From: Agapetus fuscipes | Taxonomy: Eukaryota; Arthropoda; Insecta; Trichoptera; Glossosomatidae | Assembly: GCA_951799405.1 (NCBI GenBank) | Contig: OX637361.1 | Span: 7,587,156-7,651,155, forward strand | Length of the DNA: 64,000 bases | Direction: 5' to 3' | In this document: positions 11,114-19,965 of the stretch, piece after piece | Layout of the letters: each line of letters starts with the position of its first letter | Position numbering within the stretch: position 1 is the first letter of the stretch | The notes under the pieces: generated by a model | Database searches by the model: none | What the model was told of the DNA's origin: nothing | Seen by the model: the letters and a program-made list of their open reading frames with translations, nothing else | Made by a program: the position numbers and the translations under genes

Positions 11114-11359
11114 TTTTTGTCGTATAAATTGAATAAACGCTGATTCACTGATTTGAGAAATCGTGGATAAAACATTCCATTGCGAGTAACTTCTCATAGA
11201 AAGTGAACTAATTATAAGACAGCGCTCATGGAAAACTTCTAACCTACAGGATTTTCACACATTTTTAGTGTTTTCTCTCGTAGGAAATAGGAAAAAAGGC
11301 GCATTTGTCTAAAAAAAAACCCATGTTAACTGTCGATATGACGCATTGGTACAGTAGGT

Positions 11360-11598
11360 ACCCTTAGTACGAGTTGCAAAACTTGAGAAAAGTAAAGTTT
11401 ACGGAAAATATTAAAGAGTGATTTCTCCCAAAATCTGCCGTTTTTTGTTTCTTACACTTTGTGGTCTTAGCAAAAGAATTACAGTGATAAAGAAAATCAA
11501 GATCAAACAAACAAAAACGGCAGATTTTGGGAGAAATCACTCTTTAATAATTGCCGTAAACTTTACATTACTCAAGTTTTGCAACTCGTACTAAGGGT
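11360..11598. mobile_element. MITE-like inverted-repeat element (palindrome)
   Basis: About 91 bases at 11360..11450 (acccttagtacgagttgc, ttctcccaaaatctgccg) are repeated in inverted orientation at 11508..11598 (cggcagattttgggagaa, gcaactcgtactaagggt), separated by about 57 bases. There is no coding capacity. The size and near-perfect arms fit a MITE; target duplication unresolved. Confidence 0.7.
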
Positions 11599-11654
11599 GC
11601 AGAACACATATACAAACATTGCTCATGTGAAATTACCTCTGATGGACATAAGAC

Positions 11655-11745
11655 AAACAAGGACTAAAGTGCCAAGCTGGAGGATCGCGGTCGACGACAG
11701 AGATGGATGGAGGCTGAGGATAACGGAGGACAAGGAGAGATAATA
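11655..11745 (+). repeat. RTE-2-like 3' coding scrap
   Basis: The phrase agctggaggatcgcggtcga resembles the end of RTE-2 at 52436..52455 (cctggaggatcgcggtgcgg). Short and diverged, without an open frame. Confidence 0.35.
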
Positions 11746-11759
11746 TGGACTGTACTGTG

Positions 11760-12344
11760 ATAATGAAAGATGTTTATGGCGCCCTTTAATTTGCCTTTCA
11801 TACAGTTTAAATTAGCAATAAAACACGCTGTAAAATAAACGTTTAATTGCCAATTTATTTTCCCGCTTAAATTCCCCAATGGCGGACGAGCCTCAAGCTA
11901 CAAGTACTTATAAAACTTCACGTTTTACCATTGCGTTTACACTAAAATATATCAAAACTAAAACTCTCACTGGTAGGCGCTGATTTATTTTCAAAACAAT
12001 ATTTTTTTTCGTTTTAACTGAAACCTAGAGTTTACTAAAAATGCATGGAAACTAAAACTCTCAGTAGTGGCGCTGAATTATTTTAGATACATTTTATGCT
12101 TGGGGTGCAGTTAATATGGGTTGCATGTTTGCGAATAGTGACGCCATGACAGTGGCAAGCCATCATTGACTGATAAGAGTGTGGACAAGAAGAAATAAAA
12201 ACACCGTTTAAAAGTGAAACAATGTTTTATACTTTCTATGTCATCTCATCATACAAGAGAATTGAGGGACGACGGTCTCCAGGTTTAGAAGATGCAAAAG
12301 AACACTATTTCTTGAAGCAGTAGCGTTTCTTAATTAGTAGTTAG
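11760..12344. other. Non-coding stretch with a dispersed motif
   Basis: Two tandem-like variants of one motif occur: caaaactaaaactctcac near 11955 with aggcgctga, and gaaactaaaactctcagta near 12045 with gtggcgctga. Related motifs are near 8030 and 41340..41400. This looks like an old repeat. No exon recognised. Confidence 0.4.
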
Positions 12345-12552
12345 GTATTCAGAAGCTGACCTCCCGCGCTATAAAAAATTGGATCACTTTTGTCAATATC
12401 CCTCCTTTGCCATGCAAAAGTGGCTGGAGTTGTAGGGTTTATGTACTTTTTTTGAGATTTGGGATATTTTATAGGAATACATGCAGCATGTGTAAGCGCA
12501 AACTTGTCTGCTTGAGGGCGTAGAGTTAATATACATCTCAAATGTTAATAGG
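12345..12552 (+). repeat. T250 repeat, strongly diverged
   Basis: Recognisable by order of blocks: gctgacct, tggatcacttttgtcaat, gttgtagggtttatgt, gcagcatgtgtaagcgcaaac and gtctgcttg. Many substitutions mark it as an old copy. Together with the next copy it forms an inverted (tail-to-tail) pair. Confidence 0.6.
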
Positions 12553-12620
12553 TACATCAGCGTGACTAAAATTATAGGTAGCAAATTATTATTTATTAAC
12601 GAAGGTGCCGATAGATTTAT

Positions 12621-12814
12621 ATGATCTATAATCTAAGTTGCAAAGATAATATATTAAATTCATCTTAAATGCATGCCCACAAACAGACACGCGTAAGTTC
12701 GCACTTACAAATTAAAATACAAACCTCAAATGAACCCTGCAAATTTTGCCGAACTTTTCTGAAACAGGGGTGTCATATGCAAAGTGAAGTCAGCCTCATA
12801 TCAACCTCAAGGAA
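12621..12814 (-). repeat. T250 repeat with internal deletion
   Basis: Minus-strand copy ending tatagatcata at 12621. It lacks the block normally between the accattttttacag and gtcagcctcat sequences, and part of the middle. The 5' edge is shortened to tccttgaggttg. Confidence 0.65.
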
Positions 12815-13174
12815 ATGATCTCGCCATGAAATCACCAATCTTCAATGAAGAGACACCGGTAGAGAAATAACACAAGAAACCACCATCATCATCAGTTTAT
12901 TGTCCAGACACTGCGAATACTCGATGCGCGCCACCAGCCTAGCGATCACCCATCTGGTAAGTAGGTATGAAGTGCGGACAGGCACGGCGGTGTGATGTCA
13001 TAGCTAAATAAACAAACACCACGGTTTCTACACCAGGAATGCAAGAGCATGGCCGGCAAGAGTGTCAGCGCTCCCCGGCAGGCTGGCTGAAAGTGCTCGT
13101 GACATGTCATGACTTCGCAGCCAATCCTCATCAACACACACCACACTGAACAGGCGTTTTACGAGTATGCTTAG

Positions 13175-13228
13175 ACGGAAGTTGCTTTCCGGGATCCATT
13201 GCCGTGGTCTGTATGAGCTTTTCACGTC
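13175..13228. repeat. Foldback (FB) family fragment
   Basis: Contains gctttccgggatccattgcc then gtggtctgtatgagct, matching the outer arm of the FB element at 28200..28422. It stops exactly where an RTE-1 tail begins. Confidence 0.5.
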
Positions 13229-13231
13229 ATC

Positions 13232-13680
13232 ATCTAATCTAATCTAATCTAAATTGCAAAGATATGTAACATTGGGGATTCACATTACATGCATTCTCAC
13301 AAGCAGACATGTACAAGTTCGCGCTTGCGCATGCCGCATGTGAACCTATGTACAACATAAAAACCAAATCTCGAATGGACATACACCCTGCAACTCCTGC
13401 CGACATTGTCAAAGTGAACTATTTTCTACAGCATGGGGTGGTCAGCCGCATACCAACCTATAAGTCAAGGAACTTACACAACAAATAACATTTTAGAGAT
13501 AAACAAATGGATAAACATTAAAATCAAATGCGAAATTCTAATTTAAAATTTACAAAAACTTGAGAAACCCTAGCTCTAGCTGCCAGCATTACAGATCAAT
13601 CGCCATTTCTTTCTGTCCTTACATACTTCTTTCATTTCATCCAGAGTCATAACCTTCTTCATACAAGCTCTCATTTTATT
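13232..13680 (-). mobile_element. RTE-1 LINE, 5'-truncated copy
   Basis: Reading the minus strand: the last RTE-1 codons (MKKVMTLDEMKEVCKDRKKW at about 13665..13600), a short untranslated stretch, then T250 at 13472..13232 ending in ttagattagattagat repeats. It shows that T250 is contiguous with the RTE-1 reading frame. A typical short 5'-truncated insertion. Confidence 0.75.
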
Positions 13681-13682
13681 AT

Positions 13683-14345
13683 CTATAATCTATAATCTAA
13701 GTTGCAAGGATATAGTCATTCAAAGCTCTCAGATGTATGCCCACAAACAAACACGTGTAGTTCGCGCTTACAAATGCTGATTGTGTACTTACAAATAAAA
13801 TCCAAACCTCAAATGAACATAAGCCCTGCAACTCTTGCCGACATTCCCTGAAACAGGGGTGACATTGGCAAAGTGAACCATTTTTTACAGTATGGGTGGT
13901 CAGCCTCATACCAACCTATAAGTCAAGGAATACGAGTAATAAATAACATTTAAGTATAAGAAAACAACAAAACCTTAAAAATAAATCTATACAAAAAAAG
14001 TAAAAAAATGTCTTATGCAAAAAATGTAGCAAGCCAATAAACCAACATTAAAAATCAGCATTGCAGATTAGCCGCCACTTCTTCCTGTCCTTGCATACTT
14101 CTCTCATTTCATCCAGAGTCATAACTTTTTTCATACAAGCTCTCCTTTTATTATGACTCTGGATATCCCATTCACTCGCTATTTCGAAAATTTGGTCCAT
14201 CCATACCTTTCTCGGTCTTCCTCTTCCACGACATCCATCAATTCTTGCAGCATATACTTTCTTCGTCATTCTTTCCTCATTCATTATTATGACTCTGGAT
14301 ATTCCATTCATTCGCAATTTCGGAAATTTCAGCTCAAATCATCAG
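13683..14345 (-). mobile_element. RTE-1 LINE, 5'-truncated and rearranged copy
   Basis: Minus-strand frame 14317..14048 encodes EERMTKKVYAARIDGCRGRG through NKRRACMKKVMT to the stop, followed by T250 (13930..13683). Upstream of NEERMTKKVY the sequence jumps to a second copy of the downstream block (attatgactctggatattcc at 14285 duplicates 14152), so part of the ORF is repeated out of order. It abuts the previous copy with almost no spacer. Confidence 0.7.
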
Positions 14346-14372
14346 TTCAGCTTAACACTGAAGAAGCTCATC

Positions 14373-14561
14373 ATAGCCGTGGTATGTGGGATCTGGAGCT
14401 TCCGGACGTTTCGCCCATGTCTCGAATGGGCTTCTCCAGCAAGAAAGTGAAATGATGAAGATGATCGTGATGAAACTGGAGGAACCCATCTTAGACATGG
14501 ATGAGACGTCGGAAGCTCTACCTCCTACAGACCACGGCAAACAGTTCCTGGAAAGCAAATG
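14373..14561. repeat. Foldback (FB) element, two arms
   Basis: Left arm tctggagcttccggacgttt and gcccatgtctcgaatgggct; right arm, inverted, agacatggatgagacgtcgg and acagaccacggcaaacag. The arms are about 75 bases around a small centre with gatgaagatgatcgtgatg. Same family as 28200..28422. Not coding, although frames run through it. Confidence 0.6.
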
Positions 14562-14796
14562 GTCTCCAGTATACAATATACTGTTTGGATGGGATGGGAC
14601 GTGACCGAATAGGATGGCAGCAGTTTGTTTCTGGTGGAGCCGAAACATTCCAAATTTCCTTTGATTGGATGACGTCACAGGTCTAGCTGACTAGGGACTG
14701 ACACCTGCTAGCAAACCTGCGGGGTGACGTCAGAAAAATTCCGCGCCTTTTGAATTCAGAGTTCCTTCCAAATGGCTTGCTAGTAGCTTGCTAATG

Positions 14797-14848
14797 GGTG
14801 GCTAGTGCCACTAAACGGCGCTATATAAAATTGGTCATTTATTAATAG
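14797..14848 (+). repeat. L2-like LINE, 3' tip
   Basis: The string gggtggctagtgccactaaa followed by cggcgctata matches the 3' end of the L2-like LINE at 60478..61930 (read on its minus strand). It ends in a tttattaatag-like tail. About 50 bases only. Confidence 0.55.
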
Positions 14849-15033
14849 TATGATCGGTGAAATGAGGAATAGTTAAAATAAAGTTAGTCAAATCGAGCTT
14901 AATTTTGAATGGAACCTATTTATTTGAAGCATATAGTGGTCAGCTGAACATCAATCATACTACTGGAACTAGATAGATTTATATATTCCTGAAGGATCAT
15001 GTCGTCATCCCTACTTACATTTTACTTCAAGGT

Positions 15034-15277
15034 TCTTTCACTTATAGGTTCATATGAGACTGACCCCCCATACATTAAAAAAAATATTCACTTCAACACA
15101 ACGGTCACCACTGTTTCAGGGCATCAAGAGTTGCAGGGTTTATGTTAATTTGAAATCTTTTAAATCTTGTAAGTATACAATATTTACTCGCGAACTTACG
15201 TGTCTGCTTGTGAGCATGAATAGGTATAATATGAAAATAAAGTGGTCCTATATCTTTTTAACTTAGATTATAGATAG
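15034..15277 (+). repeat. T250 repeat, diverged
   Basis: Starts ttctttcacttataggttca and ends aacttagattatagatag. Several short deletions and substitutions, for example loss of the gggaaggtcgg block. Another copy without LINE sequence upstream of its 5' edge. Confidence 0.65.
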
Positions 15278-15868
15278 ACTTAACTACATAGAAAGCATGG
15301 TCAGAAAAAATCGACACATAAAATACACCTCAGTCTAATAGCGGTATGGTAAGGTATGACCTTTAAAGAAAGAGATGATTACTTGTTAAAAATCAAAATA
15401 CCTTAGAGGTATTTGCCCTACATCTAGGCTGGTAGTTAACATATTAAAGCTAACGTAATTACAGGTAGATCTTCACGGTCTTATCATTGATCTGTTATGC
15501 TCTGCGTACATTACAAATTGTTGAATTTCAATAGGTACACCAAATAACACCTTACCGTGGTGTGTAATCATAATATGAAGAGATGCTCTACCAACTACCA
15601 TCACCTGTCTATGCAGTATTGGCTATTACTTGTAATAGAAAGTTGAAGCCGTGGGTACTTCTTATTTTAATAGGCTTGCTGTCTGTCGACAGAGAAGTTA
15701 TCTCTCCACTCACCTTGCAGTTTCTATACTTATTACTTACTTATTTCATTTTATGAACAATTTAATAGGATAAATTTACTTCATGTGAGTATAGCATCCA
15801 AAGAGGCAATCTAGGTAATACATGAAAACACTGAAAACATTGCAAAATGACGAATTTTCCTCAAATGC
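15278..15868. other. Non-coding stretch, nothing recognised
   Basis: No exon, RNA gene or known repeat could be supported. Confidence 0.4.
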
Positions 15869-16160
15869 TACTAAGCTACACATGTAGTGTAACTTCTTGC
15901 CGAAGGGGTCGCATGTGGCGAGTGGAACTTATTTATTTTTACAGGTAAGGGGGCCGGCCCAGCTGAAGTGGTGGTTAGAATGTTGTGAGAATGGTACTCA
16001 TTTCCTGTGAAGGCTGGGTTAAGGTGCAAATGTACTTTATTTTGGGTTCGAAATAGACACCAACACAGGAAATTATTTCTGACACCCTTTGTGGGATTCG
16101 AACTCGGGATCTCGGCATGGAATGCAAGCACTCTACCAGCTGATATATCGACCGGACCGG
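15869..16160 (-). mobile_element. SINE-B, nearly full length
   Basis: On the minus strand a tRNA-like head (gaccggtcgatatatcagct, then gagttcgaatcccacaaag-type box B) is followed by the SINE-B body and the 3' end cgacccct-gcaagaagtt and tagcttagtagc. Box A is damaged (atatatcagctggtag in place of gatagctcagttggtag). An internal part near 15960 is deleted compared with 24921..25257. Confidence 0.75.
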
Positions 16161-16840
16161 ATAAAAATAATAGTTCTATAGACCTGTGTCGTTTGCCCGC
16201 CGAGAAATTTATCCACACACAATACATACAAATTTGTAAATCATACTTAAAATGCATCTAGTAATTCTATTTCTGCCTAGAATTTTATTTACTTTCAATA
16301 AGTTTTGAGACTCTTTTGTTTTATGACAGCAGCTGTCAACTCGTTCCTAGGCACGTACAAAACTTTTTTTTATAATTATTTTATACTTTACAGTAATATG
16401 GTTAATTTCTAAGGAAAACTAATGAAAATAACCCAAAATAGAGCACTAACACGTAGTAATTAAGTTTTTTTTACTATTTTAGGTGGTTTAGTTTCCAAAA
16501 CAAACTTATGTCACAAAAAGTTCGATTCAAAGTTCGAAAGAGTACAAAGCATGTTTTTTTGTTGGGGTAATTACAAAGAAAGGACACTTGTTGAGTGAAA
16601 AGCGAAAATTTCCTTCATAGAAAACTACGCTCCACATATTCAAGTCGAGATGGTTCACTATCATAATAATACGCTATAGGTACGTGCTGTTTGCAACTTA
16701 TAAATGGCGCTTTATAACGGAAAAATACATCCACAACTTTTTAAATTATCACGCAAACATGTATTAACAAAAGAAAACTTATCAATCGTAAGATTAGTGG
16801 ACAATAAAAACATTTATGATGTTATAAAGTCGAGAACGAA
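16161..16840. other. Non-coding stretch downstream of the Clic 5' end
   Basis: AT-rich, no exon recognised. It lies inside the presumed Clic intron 1. Confidence 0.4.
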
Positions 16841-16901
16841 ATGAACAACCGGCCTAGCGACGAAGGTCACCGAAACATGGCAGATACGCCCTGCGAGACT
16901 T
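16841..16901 (+). other. Candidate short first exon on the plus strand
   Basis: An ATG opens MNNRPSDEGHRNMADTPCET and is followed directly by a good splice donor, gtaagt, at 16902. The CpG density is higher than around it and a second ATG sits in good context (gaaacatggc). It lies inside Clic intron 1 and faces the Clic start, only 37 bases from the Clic donor. No partner exon or homologue was recognised, so this may be chance. Confidence 0.2.
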
Positions 16902-16937
16902 GTAAGTTTTTAGTGGCGAAATCTAAGTAAAACTCAC

Positions 16938-17006
16938 CTTTATTATTAATTCTATTTCTGGCACATCTCCGTTGGCTGTTCCGTTTTCGGCTACTTCTTC
17001 CGACAT
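16938..17006 (-). CDS. Clic: Clic, first coding exon (partial gene)
   Basis: The minus-strand exon encodes 23 residues, MSEEVAENGTANGD then VPEIELIIK, and stops at a consensus splice donor (aag then gtgagt) in phase 0. The PEIELIIK sequence just before the first splice site is characteristic of insect chloride intracellular channel proteins, which continue with a CxxC-containing thioredoxin-like GST fold. CLIC proteins are GST-like, partly soluble and partly membrane-inserted, and linked to chloride conductance and redox activity; these domains lie in exons not seen here. No second exon is visible on the minus strand down to position 1, so intron 1 is probably longer than 16.9 kb. Identification rests on a short exon but the sequence is distinctive. 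Confidence 0.75.
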
Positions 17007-17110
17007 TGTTGTTTGTATCCAAAATAAGGCACTTTTACAATAGTTTCGACAACTTGAGACACGACACGACACTCGCGACAACTAAAGCAAACTGACATTA
17101 GCGACGATTT
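17007..17110 (-). promoter_or_regulatory. Clic 5' untranslated and probable core promoter region
   Basis: Immediately upstream of the Clic ATG the minus strand reads caaacaaca then atg, with no upstream ATG nearby. The region 17030..17110 has several CpG (acgacacgacactcgcgac) unlike the AT-rich flanks, which fits a TATA-less promoter. No TATA box was seen in the expected place. The start site is not determined. Confidence 0.35.
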
Positions 17111-18166
17111 GCGAAAATCAAGTTGGGCAACTTGACAATACTGGAATATTGCCAGTGCCATCTAGTGGCAGAAAAACGAACTACAATTAAAGTAACTTTC
17201 ATAATAATGTTTTCGACTTGAGATGTTTTTGTTTCATCGAATATTAATTTGAAAAAATAAGCAAGAATTATTTTTACTTCATAATTCATTACCTTATTCA
17301 ATGTAAATATAATCTTACCTTATTCAATGGAATTAGCCATCTATAGTTTTAATATCAAAGCTCGTACACTGATTTTCAAAGTGTTCTCTTAATTGTTATA
17401 AAAAGTTATTATTTACCTAAAGATGGCAGACTGTTTGAAAATTTTATGAAGAGATTCAATATTATTTTCTTCTTTTTCTTTTGTAATATTGTTATTCCAT
17501 TTATTTCTTTTCCTTTTATTTCAAGAAGATACTTCCAAAACATTCCAAGAAATAATAAACACCAGGATAATAAAAACTAGGGAACGTCTTCTGTCGTGTT
17601 TAAAAATTGTGTCTACGTTTTTGGGAACCATAGGTATTATTTAATAATATATTTTTTATCAGCACTAGGTATGTCTCTCTGTCTCTTTTTTCCGACATTT
17701 AATCTAGGATATTCATTTGAAATAAAAACAACATCTTTATGAAGGTCTTTTTATTACAGGTACCTACCTAATTAAATATATTTTCATATAATATTTTACA
17801 CATCTTACTAAATAGCACATAGGTATAAGTAACATTATAATGTCTTTTTGCTGTAGGTAGCTACTTAACTATCAAATAACAAAATATATAATATTTTATC
17901 ATTTTTAAAATTGTTTTTTGTTAATTTTGTGTAATCAGTTTGTAGCAAAAGACGTCGACATCATGAAAAAATCTTAAATAAGGCCATAAAATTTTCTTAG
18001 CAAAAGGTTGCACTGCTGTTTCGACAATTCGATAGATATTATTTTATATGCATTTTATTTGTCTGACAGTCAATTGTGATTCATACAATTTTTATGAACA
18101 CCATAGATAACGGAATAATTCTTCTTTTTTTGATCTGTGATGAACACAGTCAAATGTGATTCATAC
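17111..18166. other. Non-coding stretch upstream of Clic
   Basis: AT-rich, no exon recognised. Regulatory elements cannot be named from sequence alone. Confidence 0.4.
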
Positions 18167-18565
18167 TGTTATGTAAATATGAAACATAAATATTTAAAAT
18201 AAGTAGGTATTAGTTATAGTTATAGGAATTCTGTATTGTATTGTGTGAGTAGGAATAATTTCATAAAATACTTGAAGCATCGAGAAATAATGATTACTAC
18301 GCCTTTCTGGAACTGTCTAGCGAATATAGATCTAGATTGTACTGTTTTGAAGAGTATAAAAAGGGTACAAATTGCTTGCAGAGCCAGTATCCTACGAGCT
18401 TTACAACTACATTGAACTAACTTGATCAGTGAACAGAAACCAAGTGTAAAGGAATAGTCGAGACTATCTTTGTGAAAATAAATTATTAAAAGTGTAAAAT
18501 AAACAACTGTATAAGAAGACCAGTATTTTTAATTGAAAGACTTTTGGAACCCTAAAAACGTAACA
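18167..18565 (+). mobile_element. Probable solo LTR
   Basis: About 399 bases starting tgttatgtaaat and ending aacgtaaca (5-base inverted tips tgtta / taaca). Inside are a TATA box (gagtataaaaaggg at about 18352) and a downstream aataaa polyadenylation signal, the layout of a retrotransposon LTR. The end (gaagaccagtatttttaatt, ccctaaaaac) resembles 55999..56364. No internal retrovirus-like genes and no clear target duplication, so this is a solo LTR at best. Confidence 0.45.
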
Positions 18566-18841
18566 ATATAATTTGTATGGAACATATTTGACTGCCAGAT
18601 TAGCTGTTTATGCGCGGCCATGTTGTATTGCTTTATTTTCTACTGTATTAAAATTATTTTACAAAATAAAATTGCGATGAGATCGATTCTTACAACTTTT
18701 TTATGGGGCACAAATAAACTAACATTTAAATTTTCTAATGTTTGCACATTCACCGAGTGAAAATTCATTTTTAATTTAATAATTAAAAAACTTTTTTATT
18801 TAAAAAACACATAGTTTTTATTTTCACATATGAGTTATACT

Positions 18842-18882
18842 GCCTAAGCGCTGTCGAACCTGCTCGGTTCATCATCAGAGGC
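18842..18882 (-). ncRNA. Hammerhead-ribozyme-like fold, left Penelope arm
   Basis: Mirror copy of 19536..19576, identical in sequence on the minus strand: gcct / ctgatga / gaacc-gagca-ggttc / gaca / gcgctt / aggc. The core GAAA is GACA, so self-cleavage is probably lost or weak. Confidence 0.5.
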
Positions 18883-18900
18883 TAACTGAAGTTTTTAAAA

Positions 18901-19173
18901 TTAAAATACAAGGGTTAGAACAAATACATTTTGGGAAGAGAAAGTGGGTTTTTTAAGTAGGTAGGTATTGTTAGAAAGGAATGCGTATTTATTTAGAGAG
19001 GAGAAAGTGGGTTGTCGTCTACCCTTGCACCCCGAGTGAAGGATCTTTACTCCTGTTATATCAAACGAATGGTCGTTTTCTATACAGTGATCCTCCATCT
19101 CAGAGTACCCGGATAGACCCCTAAAAGTGTAGGGCAGACCTCCAGGTCTATTCATACAAGAATAAATGAGCAC
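18901..19173 (-). pseudogene. Penelope-like endonuclease fragment, left arm
   Basis: The minus-strand frame contains FRGLSGYSEMEDHCIENDHS and FDITGVKILHSGCKGRRQ, the same as the right arm. It then jumps, because of a 110-base deletion, into the downstream region. It lacks the reverse transcriptase and the start of the GIY-YIG domain and cannot be functional. Confidence 0.65.
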
Positions 19174-19425
19174 AAAAGAGCTTTTAGGGGTCTATCCGGG
19201 TACTCTGAGATGGAGGATCACTGTATAGAAAACGACCATTCGTTTGATATAACAGGAGTAAAGATCCTTCACTCGGGGTGCAAGGGTAGACGACAACTAA
19301 TGGCTCTTGAAACTCTAGAAATTCAAAAACATTTGAGCCATGTTGTTAATAAACAAATACCTACTCCTTCTCCTCTTCTAACAAAGCCCACATTTAAAAA
19401 AACCCACCCACTTTCTCCTCTCTAA
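19142..19425 (+). pseudogene. Penelope-like endonuclease fragment, right arm
   Basis: The frame runs through RINEHKRAFRGLSGYSEMED, HCIENDHSFDITGVKILHSG and RRQLMALETLEIQKH. In Penelope-like elements this is the second half of the GIY-YIG endonuclease, with the conserved R-x-x-EH, AEHC-like (here MEDHC), H-F and E-x-x-x-I-x-x-H pattern. The GIY-YIG tyrosines and the whole reverse transcriptase are upstream of the break and missing. It is more complete than the left arm by 110 bases. Confidence 0.7.
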
Positions 19426-19535
19426 ATAAATACGCATTCCTTTCTAACAATACCTACCTACTTAAAAAACCCACTTTCTCTTCCCAAAATGTATTTGTTC
19501 TAACCCTTGTATTTTAATTTTAAAAACTTCAGTTA

Positions 19536-19576
19536 GCCTCTGATGATGAACCGAGCAGGTTCGACAGCGCTTAGGC
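19536..19576 (+). ncRNA. Hammerhead-ribozyme-like fold, right Penelope arm
   Basis: A 41-base module: stem I gcct/aggc, core ctgatga, stem II gaacc (loop gagca) ggttc, gaca in place of the invariant gaaa, minimal stem III gcgc, and a CUU site before the closing strand of stem I. Penelope-like terminal repeats are known to carry hammerhead motifs with a tiny stem III. The 41-base copy at 39011..39051 keeps the same layout with different paired bases. Confidence 0.6.
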
Positions 19577-19965
19577 AGTATAACTCATATGTGAAAATAA
19601 AAACTATGTGTTTTTTAAATAAAAAAGTTTTTTATTTATTAAATTAAACTAACATTTTTTGAAAATAATAATTTACTTACTTAATTGAATTAAAAACATC
19701 CAAAATATCATCTTTGTATTTAAGATATACTTAATTAAAATAAAATACAAGTCTTTTTATGTTTACAGAACATTATTCACTATTTTACATAAATTTAATT
19801 ACAAAAAAATTAAAAACAATGGACTCGAAATGTTTTCGACGCGATTTTTCCAAATTGGATTTTTTCTCGGCGGGCAAGGGTCAAACGTCAAGTACTTGTG
19901 CTACTACAACTTTTGGTTTGCATCCAGACTTCATTCCGAACAACAGTACCTACCTAAGTAGGTAT

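Larger units (their letters stand above)
18728..19645. mobile_element. Penelope-like element, two 3' ends in inverted orientation
   Basis: A large imperfect palindrome. Bases 19011..19126 and 19182..19297 are a perfect 116-base inverted repeat around a 55-base spacer, and the arms extend outward to about 18772 and 19645. The right arm has 110 extra bases (19298..19407) missing from the left. Each arm encodes the C-terminal part of a GIY-YIG-type endonuclease reading outward, then a terminal region with a hammerhead-like fold. Inverted, 5'-truncated partial copies are typical of Penelope-like retroelements. A 12-base direct repeat aaactaacattt at 18716..18727 and 19646..19657 may be the target duplication. 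Confidence 0.75.
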
